DNA of 64,000 nt. Source: Mucilaginibacter sp. (GTDB lineage Bacteria > Bacteroidota > Bacteroidia > Sphingobacteriales > Sphingobacteriaceae). The DNA lies in NCBI GenBank assembly GCA_028288305.1, contig JAQBOA010000041.1:124001-188000 (forward strand), given 5' to 3'. The first letter of the stretch is position 1. The number at the start of each line of letters is the position of its first letter. The notes under the pieces are model-generated. The model ran no database searches. It saw only the letters and a program-made list of their open reading frames with translations, and was not told the origin of the DNA. Position numbers and translations under genes: made by a program. Below are positions 9,505 through 16,854 of this stretch, in pieces.

Positions 9505-10383
9505 ATGCGATCATTCCTTTTTTTCCTAATCCTATTTTTCTTAACTTTTTCACGTTTGTTTGCCCAGGATAATGATGGTGCTGTTATTTTTCACATACAA
9601 TCATCTCACACTTCATTCCCGGATACAGGGCGTATAAAAGGCCATTTATATGATAGTGTATTGTACACATTTAAAGAACATTATAATGATAGTACGGTAC
9701 TGATCATCGCACCAAAAAATCTTGAAGCTAAAAAAACAGTCGACATGGTTTTCTGGTTTCATGGCTGGCGTAATAATGTGGATAGCACTGCAATAAGATA
9801 TGAATTGATCAAACAATTTATTGATTCGAAACGAAATGCGGTATTAGTTTTAGCCGAAACTGCCCGCGACGCCCCTGATAGTTATGGCGGTAAGCTAGAA
9901 AACGCTGGTGTATTTAAAGCCCTGGTGACAGATGTTATGGAGGGATTAAAGGCTCACAAACTTGTATCAAAAAGCTGCGTTCCAGGTCATATTCTGCTTG
10001 GAGGACATAGCGGTGCTTACAGGGTAATGGCGCGTATTATTCAAAATGGGCAAATGTCAATTGATGAAGCTATGCTTTTTGATGCCTTGTATGGTGAAAC
10101 AGATATATTTATGGATTGGATAAAGGCTGATAGATTACACCGCTTTGTCCATTTATTTACCGACCATGGCGGTACTTATGATGAAAGCAAAGCCATGGTT
10201 AAGTTACTGGATGAAGATGATATAAGTAACTTTGAAGTAGAAGAAACCACTCTTGTTCCGTCACAACTTCGGGCACATAGCATTATTTTTATACACAGTC
10301 TAAAGGAACACAATGATATTATTAACCCTGATAATTTCAGACTAGTGTTAGAAAATGAACTATTTTTGAAAAAGATAAAATAA
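9505..10383 (+). CDS. Secreted alpha/beta-hydrolase-like protein
   Basis: The ORF track begins at 9475, but the ATG at 9505 starts a clean signal peptide (MRSFLFFLILFFLTFSRLFAQ), so 292 residues are preferred. The mature part has the hydrolase features FWFHGWRNN (oxyanion-hole loop) and LLGGHSGAYRV, where GHSGA is the nucleophile elbow with Ser as nucleophile. Late Asp and His residues (FTDHGGTYDES and LRAHSIIFIHS) could complete the triad. Substrate unknown; it may be an exported esterase or peptidase. It is convergent with the cupredoxin gene. Confidence 0.7.
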   Translation: MRSFLFFLILFFLTFSRLFAQDNDGAVIFHIQSSHTSFPDTGRIKGHLYDSVLYTFKEHYNDSTVLIIAPKNLEAKKTVDMVFWFHGWRNNVDSTAIRYELIKQFIDSKRNAVLVLAETARDAPDSYGGKLENAGVFKALVTDVMEGLKAHKLVSKSCVPGHILLGGHSGAYRVMARIIQNGQMSIDEAMLFDALYGETDIFMDWIKADRLHRFVHLFTDHGGTYDESKAMVKLLDEDDISNFEVEETTLVPSQLRAHSIIFIHSLKEHNDIINPDNFRLVLENELFLKKIK

Positions 10384-10412
10384 CTTCGAATTAATTTAAT
10401 TTAAACCTTCTT

Positions 10413-10778
10413 TCAATTATTTACTACTACTGTTGCATTGGCCATCATTGAATGTATTGAACAATGGTATGTATAAGTACCCGGGGTGGTAAATTTTAAT
10501 TTAAAAGCTGTTGCGGGCGCTATGCCGCCGCTGTCAAACGAATTATGTATATCAGTAACCGTATGTGATACTACATCCGAATTGGTCCAGGTAACCGTCG
10601 TTCCCACATTAATGGTAATTGAAGAAGGAGAAAAAGCAAAGTTTTTTATATCAACAATATTTCCATTTTGTGTGGGTGGCATATCGTTCGGGGACACGGC
10701 CGGCTTTGATGAACAGCCATTAAAAAGCGCAAAACCTGACAAAATGATCAATGACAAAAAGACAAATTTCTTTTTCAT
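10413..10778 (-). CDS. Cupredoxin (plastocyanin-like) lipoprotein
   Basis: The 121-residue protein has a lipoprotein signal peptide with the acylated cysteine at C22 (ALFNGC). A cupredoxin domain follows, with copper ligands that can be placed: H72 (VVSHTV), C106 and H109 (YHCSIHSMM), and M111 or M112. The NFAFSPSSITINVGTTVTWTN stretch is characteristic. It should be a periplasmic, membrane-anchored blue copper electron carrier. No copper oxidase or partner gene is adjacent. Confidence 0.87.
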   Translation of the reverse strand: MKKKFVFLSLIILSGFALFNGCSSKPAVSPNDMPPTQNGNIVDIKNFAFSPSSITINVGTTVTWTNSDVVSHTVTDIHNSFDSGGIAPATAFKLKFTTPGTYTYHCSIHSMMANATVVVNN

Positions 10779-10923
10779 ATATTAATTGTTCCTATTAATA
10801 AACGAATATAACTTAAAATAAGTTGCTATGGCCATATTTATTTCGAAAAGCAATTTATTGGTACGGTTTATCAATGCGTAGTTTTACGTATAAAAATGGG
10901 TGAAAACACGCTGGCCCGATAAA

Positions 10924-10931
10924 TAGTTTTG
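10924..10931 (+). promoter_or_regulatory. -7 promoter element before the DUF3892-like gene
   Basis: TAGTTTTG matches TAnnTTTG and lies 41 bases before the ATG at 10973. No TTTG was found at the expected distance upstream, so support is limited to the -7 motif. Confidence 0.35.
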
Positions 10932-10972
10932 GTATAATTTTACCGCACCTGATTACCAAAACACTATTTGAA

Positions 10973-11269
10973 ATGGCTGTACGTATTATTTGTATTAAAA
11001 AAGATGATGGGGAGCACGAAAACCCATATGTAGCAATTGACCATTTAGAATGGGTTAATGACCGGATTAAAGTAAATGGAATAACTGACAGAACGAAAAT
11101 TCACGACTGGATAAAAAATGAAAAAGGCGAGGCCTATATTATGGATCAGTTCGGGAATAAAACCTATCTCATACCTGCTATTAGTCCCAAAGGAAATAAA
11201 TATGTAAAAACTGTCATCGATGAAACAGTGATGGATTCCCTTTTAATGTTACCTGAATGCATATTATAG
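10973..11269 (+). CDS. DUF3892-like small protein
   Basis: The 98-residue protein has the pattern I associate with DUF3892: IICIKKDDGEHENPYVAIDHLEW, then a region tied to stress-type positively/negatively charged helices, and a final conserved KYVKTVIDETVMDSLLMLPEC. No signal peptide or membrane segment is present. Function is unknown for the family. It stands alone between two minus-strand genes and has its own candidate -7 element. The family assignment is from memory of the motif and needs a profile search. Confidence 0.6.
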   Translation: MAVRIICIKKDDGEHENPYVAIDHLEWVNDRIKVNGITDRTKIHDWIKNEKGEAYIMDQFGNKTYLIPAISPKGNKYVKTVIDETVMDSLLMLPECIL

Positions 11270-11332
11270 AAATAAACGGAAGATGGATAGTGAAATGTAG
11301 ATACTCAGTGCCTACAACTTATAACTTTTAAA

Positions 11333-11800
11333 TTACCACTCTTTAAATGGATGCAATGATAGATATGAATTGTAATATCTATCATCATCGCTTACTTCGC
11401 GGCCAATCCATTCGGGTTTTTTAAATTCCTCCGTTTCCTGTTGCAATTCAATCTCTGCAATAATCAAACCTTCATTATCGCCTAAAAATTCATCAACCTC
11501 CCATAATTTACCGGCAAAATTAATACGGTACCGTATTTTCTCAACTTCAGATTTAGCAAAACCGTCCAGCAGTTCAATACCATCTTCCATGGGTATTTTG
11601 TATTCGTATTCTTTTCGGCTAATACCTGTTGAGCTGCCTTTAATTGTAATATAACCCTGGTTATCAGTAATCCTGACTCTTATAGTTTTAAAGTTTTCAT
11701 TTAACAGGTATCCTTGCTGGTAATGCGTACCCTTTGGCTTTATAGTCTTCTCCCATTTTTCATGATTAACTAAAAACTTCCGTTCAATCTCAACTCCCAT
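11333..11800 (-). CDS. CYTH-domain protein (inorganic triphosphatase / class IV adenylate cyclase family)
   Basis: The 155-residue protein begins with GVEIERKFLV, the ExExK signature (E4, E6, K8) that coordinates metal and triphosphate in CYTH enzymes. Further tunnel-lining basic residues appear as IRVRITDNQGYITIKG and EKIRYRI, and late acidic ones in IIAEIELQQETEEF. Family members hydrolyse tripolyphosphate or thiamine triphosphate, or cyclise ATP. With a CHAD gene 13 bases upstream in the same operon, an inorganic-polyphosphate role is more likely than cyclic AMP synthesis. Confidence 0.88.
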   Translation of the reverse strand: MGVEIERKFLVNHEKWEKTIKPKGTHYQQGYLLNENFKTIRVRITDNQGYITIKGSSTGISRKEYEYKIPMEDGIELLDGFAKSEVEKIRYRINFAGKLWEVDEFLGDNEGLIIAEIELQQETEEFKKPEWIGREVSDDDRYYNSYLSLHPFKEW

Positions 11801-11813
11801 TATGATAATCCTT

Positions 11814-12608
11814 TTAATTGGTAATATTTACCTTCTCCTCAACTGCTGTTGCCTTTTTTAAAAAATCACCTGCAAGCGAAGTGATATTACGCTTCACGTT
11901 TGCATTTTTTCTGTTTATTTTGGTTACTACCGGTTTATCATTTATTTCGGGCGATGAAAATAATTCGGCAGCTACAACATTATCATGCCATTCGCCAATA
12001 CTGTTTTGCAGCTTGTCAAGATATTCCCTGTTAAAATGAAAATTGCCATTAAGCGCTTTATCAGCCAGTTTATGGTTATAAACTAAAATTTTTATAAGTT
12101 TACGGTTATTATGCATTTCTTCGGTAAAAACAGTTGTTGCCAGGTTCCCTGCAATTTGCTCTAACTGCTTTTTATAATATTCAGCAATCAAATCATTGTC
12201 AATTTTCGGCAATTGCTTTTTAAGTTGTTTATGAGTTTCCTTTATATTTTTTAGATATTTTTTTCCTTTCAGGCGGAATTCGTTTGTTCCCTCTTCAATT
12301 ATTTTTTGCTGGCCGTTTTCAAAAAGTTCGTTCTTAAGTTTATAGCGTTCACTTAGCTGCAGGTTTGTATGTGCATCGCGTATATGGCCTGCATATTTAA
12401 ATATTTTGCGTACAGGTTTAAAATCCTTTAAAAGGCCATGTCGTCTGGATGTGCTTTCAAATAAGCTGAGCATGGCCTTTAACTTTTTTATCTGTACCCT
12501 GAATTTATGCAGTTCTTCCTGGTCGCCCGATTCTAAAAATGTCTTTAAATGAGCATTCATTTCATCCCATTCTTTATCCAAATACTTTGTTTCTTCTTTT
12601 TTCTTCAT
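11814..12608 (-). CDS. CHAD-domain (polyphosphate-binding) protein
   Basis: The 264-residue, strongly basic helical protein carries the conserved His/Lys pattern of CHAD domains: EELHKFRVQIKKLKAMLSLFE near residue 35, and further histidines in YAGHIRDAHTN and IGEWHDN. CHAD domains bind inorganic polyphosphate through these residues. It is followed by the CYTH gene, so the pair is the split version of the CYTH-CHAD fusion found in many bacteria. Together they probably bind and hydrolyse short polyphosphate. No membrane segment is present. Confidence 0.87.
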   Translation of the reverse strand: MKKKEETKYLDKEWDEMNAHLKTFLESGDQEELHKFRVQIKKLKAMLSLFESTSRRHGLLKDFKPVRKIFKYAGHIRDAHTNLQLSERYKLKNELFENGQQKIIEEGTNEFRLKGKKYLKNIKETHKQLKKQLPKIDNDLIAEYYKKQLEQIAGNLATTVFTEEMHNNRKLIKILVYNHKLADKALNGNFHFNREYLDKLQNSIGEWHDNVVAAELFSSPEINDKPVVTKINRKNANVKRNITSLAGDFLKKATAVEEKVNITN

Positions 12609-12768
12609 AATACAGAATATAGAGAATAACGTTTTTAAACTTAAAAGTTTAACTGTATTGTTAATATTACGATAAGATATCAGATTTTTGTTTCAGCAAA
12701 CCGATAATCCTTTAACTAAAAAAAATATTTGTTTATAAATATAAAACAATATTGATAATAAATTAAAA
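12609..12768. other. AT-rich gap upstream of the CHAD gene
   Basis: This stretch precedes the CHAD-CYTH operon on the minus strand and should contain its promoter. A short palindrome (AAACTTAAAAGTTT) sits about 25 bases upstream of the start. No ORF or RNA gene was recognised. Confidence 0.4.
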
Positions 12769-12956
12769 TGCATTACTAATGCAAATCAAGAGTCAAGATA
12801 TTAGAGCCAAGAATCAAGATAAAAAGGTAAAAACCGGCTCATTTACAGTATTGTACTGACATTGCCTGATTACCTTGTTTCTTTTTAATGGATTTCTTCA
12901 TCCTGTTGCTATTTTCTTGACTCTTGGTTCTTGACTCTTGATTCGCATTACTAAGG
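12769..12956. repeat. Two-arm inverted repeat built of CAAGAGTCAAGA words
   Basis: The left arm (about 12779-12820) contains ATGCAAATCAAGAGTCAAGA followed by near-copies. The right arm (12916-12948) contains CTTGACTCTTG twice and ends in ATTCGCAT. The arms are complementary over most of their length and are flanked on both sides by GCATTACTAA-like sequence. The spacer of about 95 bases is non-coding. It belongs to the same structural class as the other intergenic elements in this half of the window but has its own word. Confidence 0.6.
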
Positions 12957-12971
12957 GTGTTCGAAGTCCTC

Positions 12972-13229
12972 TCCCTTGGACTACTGTGTGTACACAAATA
13001 TGTCACCCTTGCGAATCAAATACCCCAGGGGGGTAACCTGTTTGTAGAAAAACAAATAACAAATCAAAATTTGCCACGTCAGTGGCTGCCCTTCGCGAAT
13101 TGGGTAGCCACTGACGTGGCAAAAAAGGATGATTTAAAAGAAGTTCTACAAACGTTTAGTCCGCCTATTGGCGGAGCATAAAGACTTAACCGCCTCCAAA
13201 AAGATGTATACACACAGTAGTCCCTTGGA
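12972..13229. mobile_element. 240-bp MITE-like element with 9-bp target duplication
   Basis: The direct repeat TCCCTTGGA occurs at 12972-12980 and 13221-13229. Between them lies a 240-base element (12981-13220). Its termini are inverted repeats: CTACTGTGTGTACACA on the left, and on the right the complement CTACTGTGTGTATACA (15 of 16 identical). Inside are nested inverted repeats: GTTTGTAGAA with TTCTACAAAC, and a 20-bp-class stem at 13070-13091 with 13102-13122 around a TTCGCGAA-type loop. No transposase is encoded, so it is non-autonomous. The 74-residue ORF track entry at 12957-13181 runs across the insertion joint and is an artefact. Confidence 0.75.
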
Positions 13230-13262
13230 GAGCCTGCCTGCCGCAGGCAGGGATTTAGGTGA
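13230..13262. repeat. Host repeat remnant with CCTGCC palindrome, split by the MITE
   Basis: Right of the duplicated TCCCTTGGA lies GAG, a 19-bp palindrome (CCTGCCTGCCGCAGGCAGG, 13233-13251) and GGATTTAGGTGAGGCT. Joining the left flank CTC across the 240-bp insertion restores CTC-TCCCTTGGA-GAG, itself a small palindrome. This resembles an intergenic repeat type frequent in Bacteroidota genomes, by recollection rather than search. Confidence 0.5.
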
Positions 13263-13273
13263 GGCTTTTATAA

Positions 13274-13567
13274 TCAATCAATAATTATAGTTATTCCATA
13301 TTCATTAAATAATTGCTCAGCAGTCTGTAAAACCTTTTCTTCTTCTCTAAGCGCATAAATAGTGGTTATTTGCTTATCAATACATAAGGTTAGCATTTCG
13401 TGTGTATAAGCAATTGAATTAGGATGAGGCAACCTGATCATATTAAATGATGTTAACATAAAGGCAGGCAGATCAAGGTAATCGCCTAATATAATGTTGG
13501 CCGGATTTAATTTATTTTTAAGCCGGTAGGCATGTGCAGAATTTGCCGCAGTGATGAGCGTATTCAA
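13274..13567 (-). CDS. Stand-alone pre-ATP-grasp-like domain protein
   Basis: The 97-residue protein begins MNTLITAANSAHAYRLKNKL and ends ...LFNEYGITIIID. It aligns along its full length, by eye, with the first about 105 residues of the ATP-grasp protein at 56318-57283. The shared pattern is an N-terminal MN-LIT-A strand, then L-LCI, then E--VL----F---GI-II. That region is the Rossmann-like pre-ATP-grasp domain, so this looks like the domain without any catalytic part. It starts 11 bases after the lolD-like stop and is probably co-transcribed with it. Function is unknown. Confidence 0.6.
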   Translation of the reverse strand: MNTLITAANSAHAYRLKNKLNPANIILGDYLDLPAFMLTSFNMIRLPHPNSIAYTHEMLTLCIDKQITTIYALREEEKVLQTAEQLFNEYGITIIID

Positions 13568-13578
13568 TTAGCTCTAAA

Positions 13579-14232
13579 TTAATGGACAATTAAACCATCC
13601 TTCATTGAAACTGTGCGGTCAGACAGATCGGCCAGGTCTTGATTATGCGTAACTATGACAAATGTTTGGTTAAACTCATTGCGCAGTTTAATAAACAGTT
13701 CATGTAATTCAAGTGTATTAGCCGAATCGAGATTTCCTGAAGGTTCATCAGCAAAAATAAGTGAAGGCTTATTAATTAAAGCTCTTGCCACGGCAACTCT
13801 TTGCTGCTCGCCGCCCGACAGTTCATTGGGTTTATGGTTAAGCCTTTCACCCAAACCTAATAATTGCAATAATTCTATAGCCCTTTTCTCTGCCTCCTTT
13901 CGTGGGGTTCCAGCAATAAATGCAGGGATACACACATTTTCAATCGTATCAAATTCGCCAAGCAAATGGTGAAACTGAAATATAAAGCCAATTTTCTGGT
14001 TTCTGAAGGTACTTAAATTTTTATTGCTCAATCTGCTCACTTCCATATTATCAATAAACAATTGGCCTGAGTCGGACCTGTCTAAAGTGCCAAGTATATT
14101 TAAAAGAGTACTTTTCCCGGCACCCGAAGCGCCTACGATTGTTACAATCTCTCCCTTTTTTACTTCAAAATCAACACCTTTTAATATCTGAAGCTGTCCG
14201 TATGATTTATGGATATTTTTGGCTTTGAGCAT
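13579..14232 (-). CDS. lolD: LolD-like ABC transporter ATP-binding protein
   Basis: This is a 217-residue ABC ATPase of the LolD/MacB/FtsE group. The Walker [10 protein letters not shown] lies near residue 35, the Q-loop at [10 protein letters not shown], the signature [15 protein letters not shown] near 138, and Walker B with [10 protein letters not shown]. The first strand and spacing fit lipoprotein-releasing systems. In Bacteroidota the LolCE-type permease is often encoded elsewhere, as here. It would energise lipoprotein release from the inner membrane. A MacB-like role cannot be excluded without the permease. Confidence 0.8.
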   Translation of the reverse strand: MLKAKNIHKSYGQLQILKGVDFEVKKGEIVTIVGASGAGKSTLLNILGTLDRSDSGQLFIDNMEVSRLSNKNLSTFRNQKIGFIFQFHHLLGEFDTIENVCIPAFIAGTPRKEAEKRAIELLQLLGLGERLNHKPNELSGGEQQRVAVARALINKPSLIFADEPSGNLDSANTLELHELFIKLRNEFNQTFVIVTHNQDLADLSDRTVSMKDGLIVH

Positions 14233-14256
14233 GTGGCAAATGTAGGAGATTTTTTT

Positions 14257-14356
14257 GTCCGAAAGTCGTGAAGTCCGAAAGATGCCTTTTAGTTTTGTAA
14301 TAAAATTTCATTGTAATAATTTTCTTCCGGACTTTCGGACTTCCCGACTTTCGGAC
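14257..14356. repeat. Near-perfect 25-bp inverted repeat of TCCGAAAGTC words
   Basis: Arms at 14257-14281 and 14332-14356 are complementary at 24 of 25 positions. Each arm is itself built of two copies of GTCCGAAAG separated by six to eight bases. The spacer of 50 bases is AT-rich. The element fills the gap between the divergent lolD-like and sucC genes, so it cannot be a simple transcription terminator for both. Confidence 0.75.
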
Positions 14357-14390
14357 TTATTTATTAGCTTTACTGCAAATTCTTCAAAAC

Positions 14391-15584
14391 ATGAATATTC
14401 ACGAATATCAAGGTAAAGCCATATTAAAGAGCTTTGGCGTTAGGGTTCAGGAAGGCATTGTTGCCGATACAGTTGAACAAGCTACTGAAGCTGCAAAAAA
14501 AATGAAAGAAGAGTACGGATCAAGCTGGGTGGTAATAAAAGCCCAGATACATGCCGGTGGCCGGGGTAAAGGCGGTGGTGTTAAGTTAGCTAAGAACCTT
14601 GACGAGGTTAAGGAAAAAGCAGGAAACATTTTGGGTATGCAATTGGTAACCCACCAAACCGGACCTGAAGGTAAAAAAGTTTATAAAGTTTTGGTTGCCC
14701 AGGATGTATATTATCCAGGCGACAGTCCTACAAAGGAATATTACATGAGCGTTTTGCTCGACCGTGCAAAAGGGCGCAATATAATCATGTATTCTACCGA
14801 AGGTGGTATGGATATAGAAGAAGTGGCTGCTCATACTCCTCATCTGATATATAAAGAAGAAATTGACCCCAAAGTAGGTTTGCAAGCTTTCCAGGCTCGT
14901 AAAATAGCTTTTAACCTGGGTCTTTCGGGCGATGCTTTTAAGGATATGGTTAAGTTTATAACCGCACTTTATAAAGCTTATATTTCTACCGATTCTTCGA
15001 TGTTTGAGATCAACCCGGTATTAAAAACTTCGGATAATAAAATACTTGCAGTAGATGCCAAAGTTAACCTTGATGACAACGCTTTATTCCGTCACCCTGA
15101 TTTTGCCGCTTTACGCGATACAAATGAGGAAGACCCAATGGAAGTTGAGGCCAGCAAATCAAATCTTAATTATGTAAAGCTCGATGGTAATGTTGGCTGT
15201 ATGGTTAACGGCGCAGGTTTAGCTATGGCAACTATGGATATTATAAAAATTGCCGGAGGCCAGCCCGCTAACTTTTTGGATGTTGGCGGTACCGCAAATG
15301 CCGAAACAGTTAAAGCCGCTTTCAATATTATTTTAAAAGATCCGCACGTTAAAGCTATTCTTATAAATATATTTGGTGGTATTGTCCGCTGCGACCGTGT
15401 TGCACAGGGCGTTATAGATGCTTATCACGAAATAGGTAATATACCTGTTCCAATCATTGTTCGTTTACAAGGTACAAATGCAGTAGAAGCAAAACAACTT
15501 ATAGATAATTCGGGCTTAAAAGTTTATTCAGCCATATTACTTAAAGAAGCCGCCGAAAGGGTGAAGGAAGTGTTAGCACTTTAA
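14391..15584 (+). CDS. sucC: Succinyl-CoA synthetase (ADP-forming) beta subunit
   Basis: This is a full-length 397-residue SucC of the TCA cycle, converting succinyl-CoA to succinate with nucleotide phosphorylation. The N-terminal ATP-grasp half starts MNIHEYQGKAILKSFGV and contains IKAQIHAGGRGKGGGVKLA. The metal-binding acidic residues FEINPV lie near residue 205. The C-terminal ligase half has GAGLAMATMDIIKIAGGQPANFLDVGG and the NIFGGIVRCDRVAQG loop. The alpha subunit sucD is not adjacent, an arrangement common in Bacteroidota. Confidence 0.96.
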   Translation: MNIHEYQGKAILKSFGVRVQEGIVADTVEQATEAAKKMKEEYGSSWVVIKAQIHAGGRGKGGGVKLAKNLDEVKEKAGNILGMQLVTHQTGPEGKKVYKVLVAQDVYYPGDSPTKEYYMSVLLDRAKGRNIIMYSTEGGMDIEEVAAHTPHLIYKEEIDPKVGLQAFQARKIAFNLGLSGDAFKDMVKFITALYKAYISTDSSMFEINPVLKTSDNKILAVDAKVNLDDNALFRHPDFAALRDTNEEDPMEVEASKSNLNYVKLDGNVGCMVNGAGLAMATMDIIKIAGGQPANFLDVGGTANAETVKAAFNIILKDPHVKAILINIFGGIVRCDRVAQGVIDAYHEIGNIPVPIIVRLQGTNAVEAKQLIDNSGLKVYSAILLKEAAERVKEVLAL

Positions 15585-15588
15585 GGAA

Positions 15589-15706
15589 GTCATTGGTCAT
15601 TGTGTCATTAGTCATTGTAAGTTTAATATTAAAAACTGGAACGCAATTCTATAAAATTATGGCCAACGACCATGTAAAATGACTAATAACTCAATGACTA
15701 ATGACC
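15589..15706. repeat. Inverted repeat of GTCATTGGTCATT words
   Basis: The left arm (15589-15617) is a string of TCATTGG/TCATTAG words; the right arm (15678-15706) is a string of AATGACTAAT words. The arms pair with only a few mismatches around a 60-base AT-rich spacer. The ATG at 15701 given by the ORF track for the next gene lies inside the right arm, so the following ATG at 15713 is the better start. Confidence 0.65.
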
Positions 15707-15712
15707 AAAAGG

Positions 15713-15916
15713 ATGTATATTATAAAAGTTAAAGGCGTTGCCAAAATACCTGACTATGTACAACTAAGGGACGATAAATTCACTTTACTGGCATATTTCA
15801 GGGTTGACAGGCCTGAAAAATCATTGGATAAAGCAGGACTGCACGACAAAACTGAATATATAATGAATATTATCAAAGATCTGCCTTTTGGGCAGATCTT
15901 AAAATTAGAGCTTTAA
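15713..15916 (+). CDS. Conserved-looking small protein upstream of ftsE
   Basis: The 67-residue protein MYIIKVKGVAKIPDYVQLRDD... is small, soluble and charged, with alternating strands (YIIKVKG, FTLLAYFRV) and a helix (TEYIMNIIKDL), and ends in an ILKLEL strand. No domain is recognised. The start at 15713 is chosen because the upstream ATG lies in the intergenic repeat arm, and AAAAGG precedes this ATG. It ends 4 bases before ftsE, so it is almost certainly co-expressed with it and may be linked to cell division or transport. Confidence 0.65.
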   Translation: MYIIKVKGVAKIPDYVQLRDDKFTLLAYFRVDRPEKSLDKAGLHDKTEYIMNIIKDLPFGQILKLEL

Positions 15917-15920
15917 AAAT

Positions 15921-16604
15921 ATGATTGGAGATTCCATTATAAGGCTAAAAAACGTTGATATTTTTCAACAGACGCACCTGGTATTATCAAATGTCGAACT
16001 GCATATTGATAAAGGCGATTTTGTTTGGCTAATAGGCCAAACCGGCTCCGGTAAAAGCAGTTTGTTAAAAGTTATTTACGGAGATTTGAGTATCTCTACA
16101 GGCGAAGGCGTTGCCTGCGGGTATGACCTTAATCATATAAAAAGCAAAGACATCCCTTTTCTGCGCCGTAAACTTGGAATTGTTTTCCAGGATTTTCAGT
16201 TACTTACCGACCGCTCCGTTGAACACAACCTGGAGTTTGTAATGCGCGCAACAGGCTGGACAGATAAGAAATTAATTGCTGACCGCAGCCTTGATGTATT
16301 GGAAAAAGTGGGATTACGTTCTAAACTAAAAAAAATGCCCCATGAACTTTCAGGCGGTGAACAGCAACGCGTTGTAATAGCTCGTGCAATGATTAACGAT
16401 CCTGAAATTATCCTTGCTGATGAGCCAACCGGCAACCTTGACCCGGATACTTCCGAAGAAATTGTGTTGCTGCTTAAACATATCAGTACATTAGGTACTG
16501 CCGTGCTCATCGCTACCCACGATTATCACATCATCCGTACATTTCCATCACGTATTATTAAATGTGAAAGTGGCAAAGTGCTTGAGGATGTGAAGATAGC
16601 TTAG
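15921..16604 (+). CDS. ftsE: FtsE-like cell division ATP-binding protein
   Basis: This is a 227-residue ABC ATPase with N-terminal IIRLKNVDIFQQTHLVLSNVELHIDKGDFVWLIGQTGSGKSS (Walker A GQTGSGKS near residue 40). The Q-loop is LGIVFQDFQLL, the signature [15 protein letters not shown], and Walker B ILADEPTGNLDP. The phrase DFVWLIG and the overall length match FtsE better than LolD. FtsE works with the permease-like FtsX to control cell-wall hydrolases at the septum. ftsX is not adjacent in this window. Confidence 0.82.
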   Translation: MIGDSIIRLKNVDIFQQTHLVLSNVELHIDKGDFVWLIGQTGSGKSSLLKVIYGDLSISTGEGVACGYDLNHIKSKDIPFLRRKLGIVFQDFQLLTDRSVEHNLEFVMRATGWTDKKLIADRSLDVLEKVGLRSKLKKMPHELSGGEQQRVVIARAMINDPEIILADEPTGNLDPDTSEEIVLLLKHISTLGTAVLIATHDYHIIRTFPSRIIKCESGKVLEDVKIA

Positions 16605-16798
16605 ATTATTTCGGAATTTCGGAATTTCGATTTCGGATTTAGAATTGAATTTACATTGCATGCAAATGATTTACCGTTATTGGTTTGTTTATGCTTTTTA
16701 CCAATGAACTAATGAGCTAATGAACCAATGAACAATTTTTGACAATCTGCCAACTGCCCACCGCCAACTGAAAACAAAGCAGATTCCGACAAATAGTA
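16605..16798. repeat. Intergenic stretch with several short quasi-repeats
   Basis: The gap between ftsE and grpE contains TTTCGGAATTTCGGAATTTCG, then AATGAACTAATGAGCTAATGAACCAATGAAC, then CAACTGCCCACCGCCAACTG. Each is a small tandem or quasi-palindromic group of a different word. No gene is present; the minus-strand ORF at 16698-16925 is not credible. Confidence 0.5.
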
Positions 16799-16840
16799 CT
16801 GACACGATGTCGGCTTTAAGCCAATGGCAGGATACTTGAT
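16799..16840 (+). promoter_or_regulatory. Candidate grpE-dnaJ heat-shock regulatory region
   Basis: A dyad CTGACA-CGA-TGTCGG (16799-16813) is followed by TGGCAGGATACTTGAT (16825-16840). The latter resembles a sigma-54 promoter (TGGCAC-N5-TTGCW) with two mismatches but the correct GG to TTG spacing. A transcript starting about 12 bases downstream would begin close to the ATG at 16855, which would leave almost no leader. The motif is seen; its role as an activator site plus promoter is inference. Confidence 0.35.
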
Positions 16841-16854
16841 TGGCACTATTAGCT

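Noticed and set aside
12957-13181. Plus-strand ORF of 74 residues
   Set aside because: It crosses the junction between host repeat and MITE-like element, so it is an accidental fusion frame.
16841-16854. A second sigma-54-like motif TGGCACTATTAGCT
   Set aside because: The GG to GC spacing is 8 rather than 10 bases, so it does not fit the consensus.
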